In this document: positions 6,619 to 13,898 of the stretch, in pieces
Numbering within the stretch: position 1 is the first letter of the stretch
Layout: the number at the start of each line of letters is the position of its first letter
DNA from: an uncultured Coriobacteriia bacterium
GTDB lineage: Bacteria; Actinomycetota; Coriobacteriia; Coriobacteriales; QAMH01
DNA: 13,963 bases
Assembly (NCBI GenBank): GCA_902493755.1
Contig: CABURF010000009.1
Location: forward strand, 1 to 13,963
Direction of reading: 5' to 3'
Notes under the pieces: generated by a model
Databases searched by the model: none
What the model saw: the letters and a program-made list of their open reading frames with translations, nothing else
Told to the model about the DNA's origin: nothing
Position numbers and translations under genes: made by a program

Positions 6619-7809
6619 TCATTCCGGTGCGATGCGGTCTGCAAGGTTGGTTCCCGCGCCTGCGGCGGCGCCAAGCGAGCCGCCCGCGTTTTTCGACAGA
6701 GCCTTGATGAAGGAGCGTGCCGCGGAAACGAGGGTCCTGCGCGTAGGTCGATCGATCTTGCGCGATGCTTCGAGCAGAAGCGACAGTCCCCGGGGACCTC
6801 CATTGATGATGTCGATGGGATTTTGCGCATGTGAAATCTCGATGGCCTGGAAGAACGCATCGACGATTTCCTCGCGTTCGGCATCCGTGTACCCCGAGAG
6901 CCATGCATGTAACGTCTTGGCGGCGGTCTTCGTCGCTTCGGGCAGATTTGGGAGATAGACGAAGTCCTCAAATTCTTCGTCAACCTCCCACGTAAACGCG
7001 CTGTGCTGATCAAGGCCGCTCACGCTGCTCATCGCGATGAGGACGGGCGCCTCCGATTCGAGCATGATGCCGACGAGTGACTCCTCAGGTACGATTTTGA
7101 CGAGCTTGTCCTTCAGCGGCGCGTAGTCGTCGAGCGTGAAGGTGCCTGCCTTGAATCCGGGGCCATCGAGGTTGTAGACGTGCTCGATGCGGTTTTGCAC
7201 GCGCTTCGAGCAACGAAGTGCCGCGTATTCGGCAAGGTTGCCACCCTTGGAGTGGCCGACGACGTAGAGCTTCTTGGGGAGATGCGCTTGAGCCGCAACG
7301 GCTTCGAGGTATTCAACCGCAAGATCCTGCGCGGGAACGGGCATCGTGAAGGCCATGTTGAAGTCCTCGCGCCAACCGACGGTCGAGGTGTCGGTTCCAC
7401 GAAACGACACGCACGTGAACATGTCCTTGTAAACGAAGGTCATGGCGGCAAATTGAACCTGGCGCTTGGCATCGAAGACGCTTTGGTAGTTGAGTGTGGA
7501 CATGCTTCTAAACCGGGGGCTTGCCGCGATGCCGAAGAGAGCTTCGACGGCCTTCGCCGGGTCGAGAAGATTGGAGAACATGGCCGGATAATGTTCGGCT
7601 TGGAGCATCTGCGAAAATGCGATGCCGCGTGGATGAAGGCTTACGAGTGCGCGTAAGCCCTTTCGCGCATTATCGTCAGGCAGCGATGGCACGATGTCCT
7701 TCGCGTGGATCATCGCGATTTGCGAAAGCACCGTTGCGTCAAGGGCGCAAAAGGGGGTCTCCTCGAATGTCGCGAATTGCCGCGCAAGGTAGTCCGTTAC
7801 GTGAAGCAT
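6619..7809 (-). CDS. Mbeg1-like (DUF2974) alpha/beta hydrolase
   Basis: The protein has 396 residues and opens MLHVTDYLARQFATFEETPF, typical of DUF2974/Mbeg1-like proteins. The core is lipase-like: VSFRGTD near 134-140, then VVGHSKGGNLAEYAAL with the nucleophile elbow G-H-S-K-G-G (Ser187) and NLDGPGF after it. It is probably a cytoplasmic serine hydrolase, as no signal peptide or membrane segment is visible. No substrate is established for the family. Start: ATG 7809 has AGAGAAAG upstream and follows the stop of the cation transporter gene by 13 bases. An ATG at 7839 would add ten residues and overlap that gene by 17 bases. It is the last gene of a two-gene leftward unit. The C-terminal tail is Ala/Gly-rich. 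The family call is firm; the function is open. Confidence 0.85.
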   Translation of the reverse strand: MLHVTDYLARQFATFEETPFCALDATVLSQIAMIHAKDIVPSLPDDNARKGLRALVSLHPRGIAFSQMLQAEHYPAMFSNLLDPAKAVEALFGIAASPRFRSMSTLNYQSVFDAKRQVQFAAMTFVYKDMFTCVSFRGTDTSTVGWREDFNMAFTMPVPAQDLAVEYLEAVAAQAHLPKKLYVVGHSKGGNLAEYAALRCSKRVQNRIEHVYNLDGPGFKAGTFTLDDYAPLKDKLVKIVPEESLVGIMLESEAPVLIAMSSVSGLDQHSAFTWEVDEEFEDFVYLPNLPEATKTAAKTLHAWLSGYTDAEREEIVDAFFQAIEISHAQNPIDIINGGPRGLSLLLEASRKIDRPTRRTLVSAARSFIKALSKNAGGSLGAAAGAGTNLADRIAPE

Positions 7810-7822
7810 GCCGTGTCTTTCT

Positions 7823-8719
7823 CTAGGCGGGGTTGACATGAATCATGACGTGCTTCACTTCCGGAAACGCACGCTCGATGTCATCGTGCACGTGCTCGGC
7901 GATATCGTGGGCATCCGTGAGCTGCATTGAACCGTCTATTGCAATCTCCATGTCGACGTAGACCTTGTCGCCGAACATGCGCGTGCGCAGCACGTCGATG
8001 CGGTCCACTTGGTCTTCGGTATCGACAAGCTGGCGGATCTTGTCCTCGAATTGGTCGCCGCATGAAGTGTCGAGCATTTTCTTCAAGGCGTCGATGATGA
8101 TTGAGATGCCTTGCTTGAGGATGAACAGGCAGATGACTACGCTGGCGATAGGGTCGAGTACGGGATAGCCGAGCATCGATCCGCCGACGCCGATGAGCGC
8201 GCCGATTGAGCTCATCGCATCGGAGCGATGATGCCAGGCATCTGCCTCGAAGGCCGATGAGCGAATGACACGTGCCCAATGCCGTGTGTACCAGAACATG
8301 CCTTCCTTGACGGCGATGGAGACGATGGCGGCAACGAGCGCAATCATGCCGGGGATGGGCAGGCTTTCGTAGTTACCCGCGAGGATTTTCTCGAGACCGA
8401 CCCACCCGATGCCGATGCCCGTCACTAACAGTATGAGGCCGAGCACGATGGCCGCAAGGCTCTCGATGCGCTCATGACCGTAGGGGTGGGAGGCGTCGGG
8501 CTCGCGCCGTCCGAACTTGACGCCGAGAAATGCGATGAAGGTCGCGAAGACGTCCGAAAGAGAATGAACGGCATCGGAGACCATGGCGCTCGAATTGCCC
8601 ATGATGCCCGCAAGAAACTTGAACGCTGATAGAAAGACGTTGCCGATGATACCCACGAGCGATAGTTTGCGGATAATGGCTGTTTCGTCAATCTTCGTCT
8701 CTTTGGTGTCCGTCTGCAT
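7823..8719 (-). CDS. Cation diffusion facilitator (CDF) family metal efflux transporter
   Basis: The protein has 298 residues, the usual length for bacterial CDF exporters. It has six hydrophobic segments and a cytoplasmic C-terminal domain ending HVMIHVNPA, the ferredoxin-like dimerisation domain of the family. Metal-site motifs are visible: SDAVHSLSDV in the second segment and ADAWHHRSDAMSS in the fifth, giving the H/D-x3-D pairs that bind the transported ion. The family exchanges Zn2+, Fe2+, Mn2+ or similar ions for protons to export excess metal. The motifs do not settle which metal. Start: ATG 8719 (MQTDTKETKID) has GGGAG close upstream, an unusually short spacing of about two bases. The hydrolase gene follows with 13 bases between stop and start, so they are probably co-transcribed. 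Confidence 0.92.
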   Translation of the reverse strand: MQTDTKETKIDETAIIRKLSLVGIIGNVFLSAFKFLAGIMGNSSAMVSDAVHSLSDVFATFIAFLGVKFGRREPDASHPYGHERIESLAAIVLGLILLVTGIGIGWVGLEKILAGNYESLPIPGMIALVAAIVSIAVKEGMFWYTRHWARVIRSSAFEADAWHHRSDAMSSIGALIGVGGSMLGYPVLDPIASVVICLFILKQGISIIIDALKKMLDTSCGDQFEDKIRQLVDTEDQVDRIDVLRTRMFGDKVYVDMEIAIDGSMQLTDAHDIAEHVHDDIERAFPEVKHVMIHVNPA

Positions 8720-8750
8720 GTCTCCCGATACCTTGCGTGTCGCATTAACA

Positions 8751-8785
8751 TGGACCCCCGGCCAGTTCTGCTGTCCGGGGGTCCA
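8751..8785 (-). terminator. GC-rich hairpin after the TRAP permease gene
   Basis: TGGACCCCCGG (8751-8761) and CCGGGGGTCCA (8775-8785) form a perfect 11-bp stem with a 13-base loop, 12 bases past the permease stop. On the minus strand it is followed by TGTTAATG, a poor T-tract, so termination may be partial or the hairpin may only protect the mRNA 3' end. It sits 31 bases upstream of the CDF start. Confidence 0.5.
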
Positions 8786-8797
8786 ATGATACCGCTC

Positions 8798-11041
8798 TTA
8801 CTCGCTGGGCTGTTGGGCTTTGTCCACGCGATTTTTGCGGACCATTCCGTATTGGATGACGAAGACGGCGACGATAATCGCGATGCCGATGATATCCGTG
8901 ATTGACTCGGGAATCATGAGCGCAAGGCCACCGGCGATGAGGATGATGCGCAGGAGCATGGGTATTCGCTCGAAAAGGTTGCCATTGAGACCGGCGGCAA
9001 TGCCGAAGAGGCCCACAAGCGAGGTGACGATGGGGATGATGATCTCCCACCAGTTGCTCATCCCATCGAGCAGCATGATGGGGTTGAATGCGAATATGTA
9101 GGGCACGATGAAGGCCGCGATGGCAATCTTGCTTGCCGTGAAGGCCGTCTTCATCGGATTTGACTTGGCGATGGCGCTGCCCGCATATGCCGCCAGCGCG
9201 ACGGGTGGCGTGATGTCGGCCACGATGCCAAAGTAGAAGACGAAGAAGTGTGCGGCTACGGCCGGGATTCCGAGCTGGATGAGAATCGGAGCGCAGGTGG
9301 AAGCCATGATGCAGTAGTTTGCCGTGGTCGGGACGCCCATGCCGAGGATGATGCAGCACAGCATGGTGAGCACGAGGCCAACCATGGTCGCGTCACCGGC
9401 GAAATTGACGATGGCGTTGATGAGCGTGCCGGCAAGACCCGTGACGGTGATGCAGCCGGCGATGAGACCGGCCATTGCGCAGGCAACGGCTACGGAGACG
9501 CAGCTGCGAGCACCGGCGATGAGCGCATCGTAACCTGTGGCCAATGCCACCTTGAGCGAGTCGACGAAGACACTGCCGACAGTCTGATCATCGGAGCGCT
9601 CCTTGACGCCGGTCACGAAGAAGTTGATGAAGCCGATGACGAAGGCACCGACAATCGAGATGGCGGCCGAGACGGCCATGGTGCGTGCGCCCGAGGCGAC
9701 GAGCCAGACAAGCAGCACAAGCGGGATGACGAGATAGCAGTTCTTGGCGAGGTAGCTCCACTTGGGAAGCTCCTTGCGCGGGATGCCCTTGAGCTGGAGC
9801 TTCTTAGCCTCGAGATGCACGGCGAGGAAGATGCCCGTGAAGTAGAGCAGGGCGGGGATGACGGCCTTGGCGGCAACCTCGATGTAGGGGATGCCCATGT
9901 ACTCGGCCATGAGGAATGCGGCGGCGCCCATGATGGGGGGCATGATCTGGCCGCCTGTCGACGATGCCGCTTCGACGGCACCGGCAAACTCGGGCCGGTA
10001 GCCGGTCTTCTTCATCATGGGGATGGTGACGGAGCCCGTCGTGACGGTGTTGCCGACGGACGAGCCGCTCCCCATGCCGCATAGGGCGCTTGAGATGACG
10101 GCGACCTTGGCGGCTCCACCACTCGACCAGCCGGCGATACGGTTGGCGAACGAGATGAAGAAGCCTGCGATGCCCGTGCGTTCGAGGAAGGCGCCGAAGA
10201 TGATGAAGAGCACGATGTAGGTGTAGCAGACGTTGATGGGCGTGCCGATGATGCCGTTTGTCGTATAGAACATGCGGTAGACGACGGTGCGCAAGGCGAG
10301 CATGAGGTCCATGCCGCGGTCGACGACAAAGAAGTAGAACGCGTAGATGAGCAGCGCGCCTACCACGAAGATGATGGGGAGGCCAACGCTGCGACGGCAG
10401 AGCTCGGCGACAATGAGGACGCCCACGATACCGATGATAACCATGACTTCGTCGATGCGCGTGCCGAGCTTGATGATGGGCAGCGCGTTGAATGCGAAGT
10501 AGAAGAAGCAAGCCGCCCCGATGATCATGAGCAGGATGTCATACCAGGGGATGTAGTTGGTTCGAACCTTCTTCTTGTTGGCGGGGTATACGAGAAAACC
10601 GATGACGACGATGCAGCCGAGGAAGAGCGTGAGCCTGACCTCGGGAAGCGCCGTGCTGAACAAGGTCATGCCGATGCAGTAGACCGAGAAGATGGCCATG
10701 ATGGCCCTGACGATGATCTTGGGGACACCTTCCCAGATGCGCGTGTTTGACTCGCGGTCGAACTTGCGCAGAATCTGCTCGGCTTCGTCGCTCTCGACGG
10801 GGGCCGTGTCCTTCTCCATGATGATGTCCGCGCCCTCTTCGGTCGCGATGCCGGTCTCGATTTCCTCACCGATGAGGTCGGAGTCCTCGATGGCCTTGAA
10901 ACTGCCGGTTTTGGTCTGATCGGGGGCGTCGGGATGGGGTTCGAGATCTACGACGGTCTCGCGAACATCGACGTCTTGCTGCGCAGTGGGCGGCACGCCG
11001 GTTTTCTTCCTCTGTATCCTTCTCTTAACCCTATCGACCAT
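8798..11041 (-). CDS. TRAP transporter fused permease, TAXI type (4TM/12TM)
   Basis: This 747-residue integral membrane protein fuses the small (DctQ-like) and large (DctM-like) permease subunits, as is usual for TAXI systems. The conserved DctM core is clear: GMGSGSSVGNTVTTGSVTIP (about 322-341), MKKTGYRPEFAGAVEAAS (343-360) and STGGQIMPPIMGAAAF (361-376). These transporters take up organic acids or amino acids using a Na+ or H+ gradient, with substrate delivered by a binding protein. The substrate here is not predictable. The first membrane segment begins only near residue 110. The preceding roughly 105 residues are polar and acidic, a long cytoplasmic extension of unknown role. The ATG at 11041 is preceded by GAGGGG (minus strand, 11047-11052). 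The binding-protein gene lies 112 bases upstream in the same direction, so both are probably one transcript. Confidence 0.93.
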   Translation of the reverse strand: MVDRVKRRIQRKKTGVPPTAQQDVDVRETVVDLEPHPDAPDQTKTGSFKAIEDSDLIGEEIETGIATEEGADIIMEKDTAPVESDEAEQILRKFDRESNTRIWEGVPKIIVRAIMAIFSVYCIGMTLFSTALPEVRLTLFLGCIVVIGFLVYPANKKKVRTNYIPWYDILLMIIGAACFFYFAFNALPIIKLGTRIDEVMVIIGIVGVLIVAELCRRSVGLPIIFVVGALLIYAFYFFVVDRGMDLMLALRTVVYRMFYTTNGIIGTPINVCYTYIVLFIIFGAFLERTGIAGFFISFANRIAGWSSGGAAKVAVISSALCGMGSGSSVGNTVTTGSVTIPMMKKTGYRPEFAGAVEAASSTGGQIMPPIMGAAAFLMAEYMGIPYIEVAAKAVIPALLYFTGIFLAVHLEAKKLQLKGIPRKELPKWSYLAKNCYLVIPLVLLVWLVASGARTMAVSAAISIVGAFVIGFINFFVTGVKERSDDQTVGSVFVDSLKVALATGYDALIAGARSCVSVAVACAMAGLIAGCITVTGLAGTLINAIVNFAGDATMVGLVLTMLCCIILGMGVPTTANYCIMASTCAPILIQLGIPAVAAHFFVFYFGIVADITPPVALAAYAGSAIAKSNPMKTAFTASKIAIAAFIVPYIFAFNPIMLLDGMSNWWEIIIPIVTSLVGLFGIAAGLNGNLFERIPMLLRIILIAGGLALMIPESITDIIGIAIIVAVFVIQYGMVRKNRVDKAQQPSE

Positions 11042-11049
11042 AGTTTCCC

Positions 11050-11153
11050 CTCAAAACGCGCCGAAGCCATGATGGAAGGCAGGTACACCCCTCGCGTCAT
11101 GGCTTCGACCTAACTCAAAACGCTTGATGATCTAGAAGACCATCACCTCAAAA
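11050..11153 (-). promoter_or_regulatory. Intercistronic region with two hairpins and three TTTTGAG repeats
   Basis: In the minus-strand transcript, TGATGGTCT-TCT-AGATCATCA (11125-11145) forms a 9-bp stem with one G-U pair. It is followed by AAGCGTTTTGAG. A second stem pairs CGAAGCCATGA with TCATGGCTTCG (11062-11072 and 11097-11107, 24-base loop) and is followed by GCGCGTTTTGAG. The repeat GCGTTTTGAG thus follows each hairpin (11114-11123, 11050-11059). The second copy runs into the permease ribosome site. A third TTTTGAG lies directly after the binding-protein stop. Likely role: partial termination or 3'-end protection that makes more binding protein than permease. Confidence 0.5.
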
Positions 11154-12164
11154 CTACTTCGTGGGAACAGTAATGTTCTTCTCTGCAAAGTACTTCGCGG
11201 CACCGGGATGATACGGAACGCTGGCAACGGACGCGCCCTTCTCGAGGCTAATCTCGGCATACTTGGCGTGATTCTCGATGAGGTCGGGAGCGTTGTCGAA
11301 GATGTCAGCCGTGAGGGCGTAGACATCCTCCTCGGAGACGGCGTTGTCGACGATGATGACGGCGTCGACACCGACGGTGACGACATCAGCGGTCTGACCA
11401 GCGTAGGTTCCAGCGGGGATGACGGCCTCGGAGTAGAAGTTGTTCTCGGCGATCAGCTGCTGGATGTGTGCCTGGTCAAGGGAGATCAGGTATGCGGTCT
11501 TGGTGGTGGACAGGTCGGTGATAGCGGTGGTGGGAGCACCGGCGACGATGAAGGCGGCATCAATCTTGCCGTCCTTGAGGGCGTCAGCGGAATCGCCAAA
11601 GCTCTGGTAGGTCGGGTTGATGTCGCTCTCGCTGAGGCCGTAGGCACCCAGGATGTCAATGGCGTTGAAGTACACGCCCGAGCCTGCAGCACCGATGGAG
11701 ACGTTCTTGCCCCTGAGGTCTGCAACAGAGGTGATGCTGGGATCGCAGGTCACGATCTGAACCTGCTCCTGATACAGGGCGCCGAGCGTGGAGAAGGTGG
11801 TGACGGGCTTGCCCTCGAACAGGTTGGTGCCGTCATAGGCGTATGCCATGACGTCGGACTGGGCGAAGCCGAGCTCGGCAGTGCCGTCCTCAAGCTCCTG
11901 GATATTAGCCTGCGAGCCACCGCTCGAGGCAGCCGTGACGCTGACATCGGTGTTGTTGGTCGCATGCTGGGCGATGACGGAACCGAAGGCGTAGTAGGTG
12001 CCCGACTCGCCGCCGGTCACGAAACGCAGGCTGCCGCCGTTGTCTGCGCTGGAGCTAGCGCTCGAATTGTTGGAGCCGCCGCATCCAACCAGGGCAAACG
12101 AAAGTGCCATGGCCAAGGCGAGAACGCCTACGATGGAGACAAGCCCCTTCTTCTTCATTTTCAC
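11154..12164 (-). CDS. TAXI-family TRAP transporter substrate-binding lipoprotein
   Basis: The protein has 336 residues. The N-terminus has basic residues, a hydrophobic stretch and the lipobox LVGC (Cys28), followed by a Ser/Asn/Gly-rich linker, so it is an exported lipoprotein anchored outside the membrane. The mature part matches TAXI solute receptors: LRFVTGGESGTYYAFGSVIA, GGSQANIQELEDG, ELGFAQSDV, then DLRGKNVSIGAAGSG. It captures the substrate and passes it to the permease encoded just downstream. Known TAXI proteins bind glutamate or other organic acids, but the ligand cannot be read here. Start: GTG 12164 has GAGGAG (12173-12178) at 8-base spacing. ATG 12158 is the alternative and shortens the protein by two residues. 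It is transcribed from a predicted promoter at 12233, with two dyads upstream of the start. Confidence 0.93.
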   Translation of the reverse strand: MKMKKKGLVSIVGVLALAMALSFALVGCGGSNNSSASSSADNGGSLRFVTGGESGTYYAFGSVIAQHATNNTDVSVTAASSGGSQANIQELEDGTAELGFAQSDVMAYAYDGTNLFEGKPVTTFSTLGALYQEQVQIVTCDPSITSVADLRGKNVSIGAAGSGVYFNAIDILGAYGLSESDINPTYQSFGDSADALKDGKIDAAFIVAGAPTTAITDLSTTKTAYLISLDQAHIQQLIAENNFYSEAVIPAGTYAGQTADVVTVGVDAVIIVDNAVSEEDVYALTADIFDNAPDLIENHAKYAEISLEKGASVASVPYHPGAAKYFAEKNITVPTK

Positions 12165-12193
12165 GTTAAACTCTCCTCTTTCCTCCGGGGACA

Positions 12194-12207
12194 AATCATG
12201 CATGATT
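12194..12207. promoter_or_regulatory. Perfect 14-bp palindrome in the TRAP operon leader
   Basis: AATCATGCATGATT is a perfect palindrome about 20-30 bases downstream of the predicted transcription start and 30 bases upstream of the GTG start of the binding protein. It could be an operator acting as a roadblock. No regulator family is recognised from the motif. Confidence 0.35.
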
Positions 12208-12232
12208 CGGGCATACATGAGAAACTCTATGC

Positions 12233-12267
12233 ATTATATCTGCAATCTCATGGATGAAATGTTTCAT
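12233..12267 (-). promoter_or_regulatory. Promoter of the TRAP operon with dyad over the -35 region
   Basis: A perfect TATAAT -10 box lies on the minus strand at 12233-12238. No TTGACA-like box stands 16-18 bases upstream; the region instead holds the inverted repeat ATGAAA-TG-TTTCAT (12254-12267). A weak -35 under a dyad fits regulated transcription by an activator or repressor. The regulator is unknown. Confidence 0.5.
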
Positions 12268-12348
12268 TAAAGAAACAGATTACGGTTTGGTGGCGGGAGA
12301 AGGACGATTGGTCTTCGCGCTTCCTATCTCGCTTTATCGCTTTAGACG

Positions 12349-12354
12349 TATAAT
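12349..12354 (+). promoter_or_regulatory. -10 box for the flavoprotein/lipid-kinase operon
   Basis: A perfect TATAAT lies 48 bases ahead of the flavoprotein ATG. The -35 region at the expected distance (around 12326-12331) is poor. GGGGAG (12391-12396) is the ribosome site. It diverges from the TRAP promoter; the two -10 boxes are about 110 bases apart. Confidence 0.45.
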
Positions 12355-12401
12355 TATGCCAGCATATGTTGCCGAAACGATGATAGGGGTGGGGAGCCAT
12401 C

Positions 12402-12944
12402 ATGTCGAAGAATATCCTGCTTGTTCATGCGAGCCCGCGCGAAGGCGGGAACTCGAGCATACTTGCCGACTGGTTCGAGCGCGGTGCACTCGAGGCGGGC
12501 AATGAGGTCACACGCATTGGCGTTGGGCATGCGAAGATTTCGGGTTGCATGGCCTGCGAGTATTGTCTCTCGCACGAGGGCGAGTGCATCAACGAGGACG
12601 ATATGCAGAAGTATTACCCGCTGCTGCATGAGGCGGATGTGATCGTGTATGCGACACCCATGTACTTCTACAACTTTCCGGCGCAGCTGCGCGCTTTTCA
12701 GGACCGTATGTTCTGCGGAATTGGCAAGCCCTTCGGCATTATGCAGACCGCGCTGCTGCTGTGCTTCGAGGACAAGGACGAGGCTACCTGCGAACCTGCC
12801 GTCAACAGCTATCGTGTGGCGGCCGACTATTGCAAGCAGGAGAACCTTGGCGAGGTCATTATCAACAACGTGTACGAGAAGGGCGCCATCGAGGGAAATC
12901 CTGGCCTGCAGAAGGCCTATGAGCTTGGCCTGAGCATCAAGTAG
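12402..12944 (+). CDS. Flavodoxin-fold NAD(P)H:FMN reductase-like iron-sulfur flavoprotein
   Basis: The protein has 180 residues. The N-terminal strand and phosphate loop, ILLVHASPREGGNSSILAD (5-23), are the FMN-binding signature of the NADPH-dependent FMN reductase/flavodoxin-like family. HEADVIVYATPMYFYNFPAQLRAFQDRM is the second conserved block. Four cysteines in SGCMACEYCLSHEGEC (C49, C52, C55, C62) give C-x2-C-x2-C-x6-C, which fits the compact motif of archaeal and anaerobe iron-sulfur flavoproteins that bind a 4Fe-4S cluster. It is probably a cytoplasmic redox enzyme that passes electrons between NAD(P)H or ferredoxin and an acceptor. The partner is unknown. The ATG is preceded by GGGGAG. 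The lipid-kinase gene starts 14 bases after the stop, so the two are probably co-transcribed; no functional link is obvious. Confidence 0.88.
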   Translation: MSKNILLVHASPREGGNSSILADWFERGALEAGNEVTRIGVGHAKISGCMACEYCLSHEGECINEDDMQKYYPLLHEADVIVYATPMYFYNFPAQLRAFQDRMFCGIGKPFGIMQTALLLCFEDKDEATCEPAVNSYRVAADYCKQENLGEVIINNVYEKGAIEGNPGLQKAYELGLSIK

Positions 12945-12958
12945 ACGAGGGGGTGGCG

Positions 12959-13894
12959 ATGAGCGAGAGGTCTGCGTCCATATTGGTTGTCGCAAACCCG
13001 GCCGCCGGCAACGGCACGGGGACACAGGCCGCACGTCGCGCCATGGGCGAGATGGAAGCAGCCATCGCCCACGGGAAGACAAGCGCGACCTTTGCGAATG
13101 CCGAGGTCGATGCGGCTTTTCTCAGCTCGCCCGAGCAAACACGCGACGTCGTCGAGAAATCGGGCGGCATTCGCGCGGTCATCGCGATTGGCGGCGATGG
13201 CCTCGCGCATCTTGTCGTGAACGCGCTCATGCGCATCCCCGTTGAGGAGCGCCCCATATTTGGCGTTATCGCCGCTGGTACGGGCAACGATTATGCACGC
13301 GCGCTCGGGCTGCCCCTCGACGTGCGGAAGTGCACGCAGGCAGTGCTGCATGCCAGACCACGACTCGTGGATGTGGGGCTCTGCAACGGTATCTATTTCG
13401 CCGAGACGCTTTCCTTTGGGCTGGATGCCGCTATCGCGCTTGACACGATCAAGCGTCGCGCCGAGACCGGCAGGTCGGATGCGGGCGTGTATGTTTCGAG
13501 CGGTATCGACCAGTTGCGCCACAACCTTGTCGATCGTCACTATCGCGCTGACTTCGATGGCAAGCAGACCGAGGGGCAAAGCATCACTTTCGCCGTGCAG
13601 ATTGGCCCGTATTACGGCGGCGGTTTCAAGATTTGCCCCGAGGCGATGCTCGATGACGGCACGCTCGACATCTGCATATCGCATCCGCCTGCAGGCGTCG
13701 CCCGTGCGATATACATTTTCATGCGAGCCAAAAACGGCAAGCACGTGGGCATGAAACCCATGGAGTTTCTGCGTGCTCATCATGCGATTATCGACTTTGA
13801 CGAGGAGCCACCCTGCCAGATTGACGGCGAGCCCTTGCATGCGACGCACTTCGACATCAGCTGCGAACACCAGGCACTTCGCGTGTTGGCGTGA
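12959..13894 (+). CDS. Diacylglycerol kinase-family (YegS/DgkB-type) lipid kinase
   Basis: The protein has 311 residues, the normal length for this family. It begins ASILVVANPAAGNGTGTQAA, then AIGGDGLAHLVVNAL (76-90), GVIAAGTGNDYARALGLP (102-119), and in the C-terminal lobe YYGGGFKICPEAMLDDGTLD. These are the nucleotide-binding and catalytic landmarks of the soluble DAGK-catalytic-domain kinases, which phosphorylate diacylglycerol or related lipids at the membrane surface. The canonical GGDGT-x2-E motif reads GGDGL-x2-L here. From memory, GGDGx-x-H variants occur in actinobacterial members, so this need not mean loss of activity. Start: ATG 12959 has GAGGGGG (12947-12953) at good spacing. GTG 12953 lies inside that site and is less likely. 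No membrane segment is visible. It could recycle diacylglycerol released by phosphoglycerol transferases such as the one at 2564-4708; that link is inference. Confidence 0.9.
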   Translation: MSERSASILVVANPAAGNGTGTQAARRAMGEMEAAIAHGKTSATFANAEVDAAFLSSPEQTRDVVEKSGGIRAVIAIGGDGLAHLVVNALMRIPVEERPIFGVIAAGTGNDYARALGLPLDVRKCTQAVLHARPRLVDVGLCNGIYFAETLSFGLDAAIALDTIKRRAETGRSDAGVYVSSGIDQLRHNLVDRHYRADFDGKQTEGQSITFAVQIGPYYGGGFKICPEAMLDDGTLDICISHPPAGVARAIYIFMRAKNGKHVGMKPMEFLRAHHAIIDFDEEPPCQIDGEPLHATHFDISCEHQALRVLA

Positions 13895-13898
13895 GGTG

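Noticed and set aside
6530..6904. Upstream extension of the HTH-LicC-LicA reading frame, adding 125 residues
   Set aside because: The added protein is Arg/His/Gln-rich without family character and overlaps the hydrolase gene. GTG 6529 has a clear AGGAG site.
9248..10084. Plus-strand open frame, 278 codons
   Set aside because: It is Asp/Gly/His-rich antisense of the conserved TRAP permease core, with no recognisable domain.
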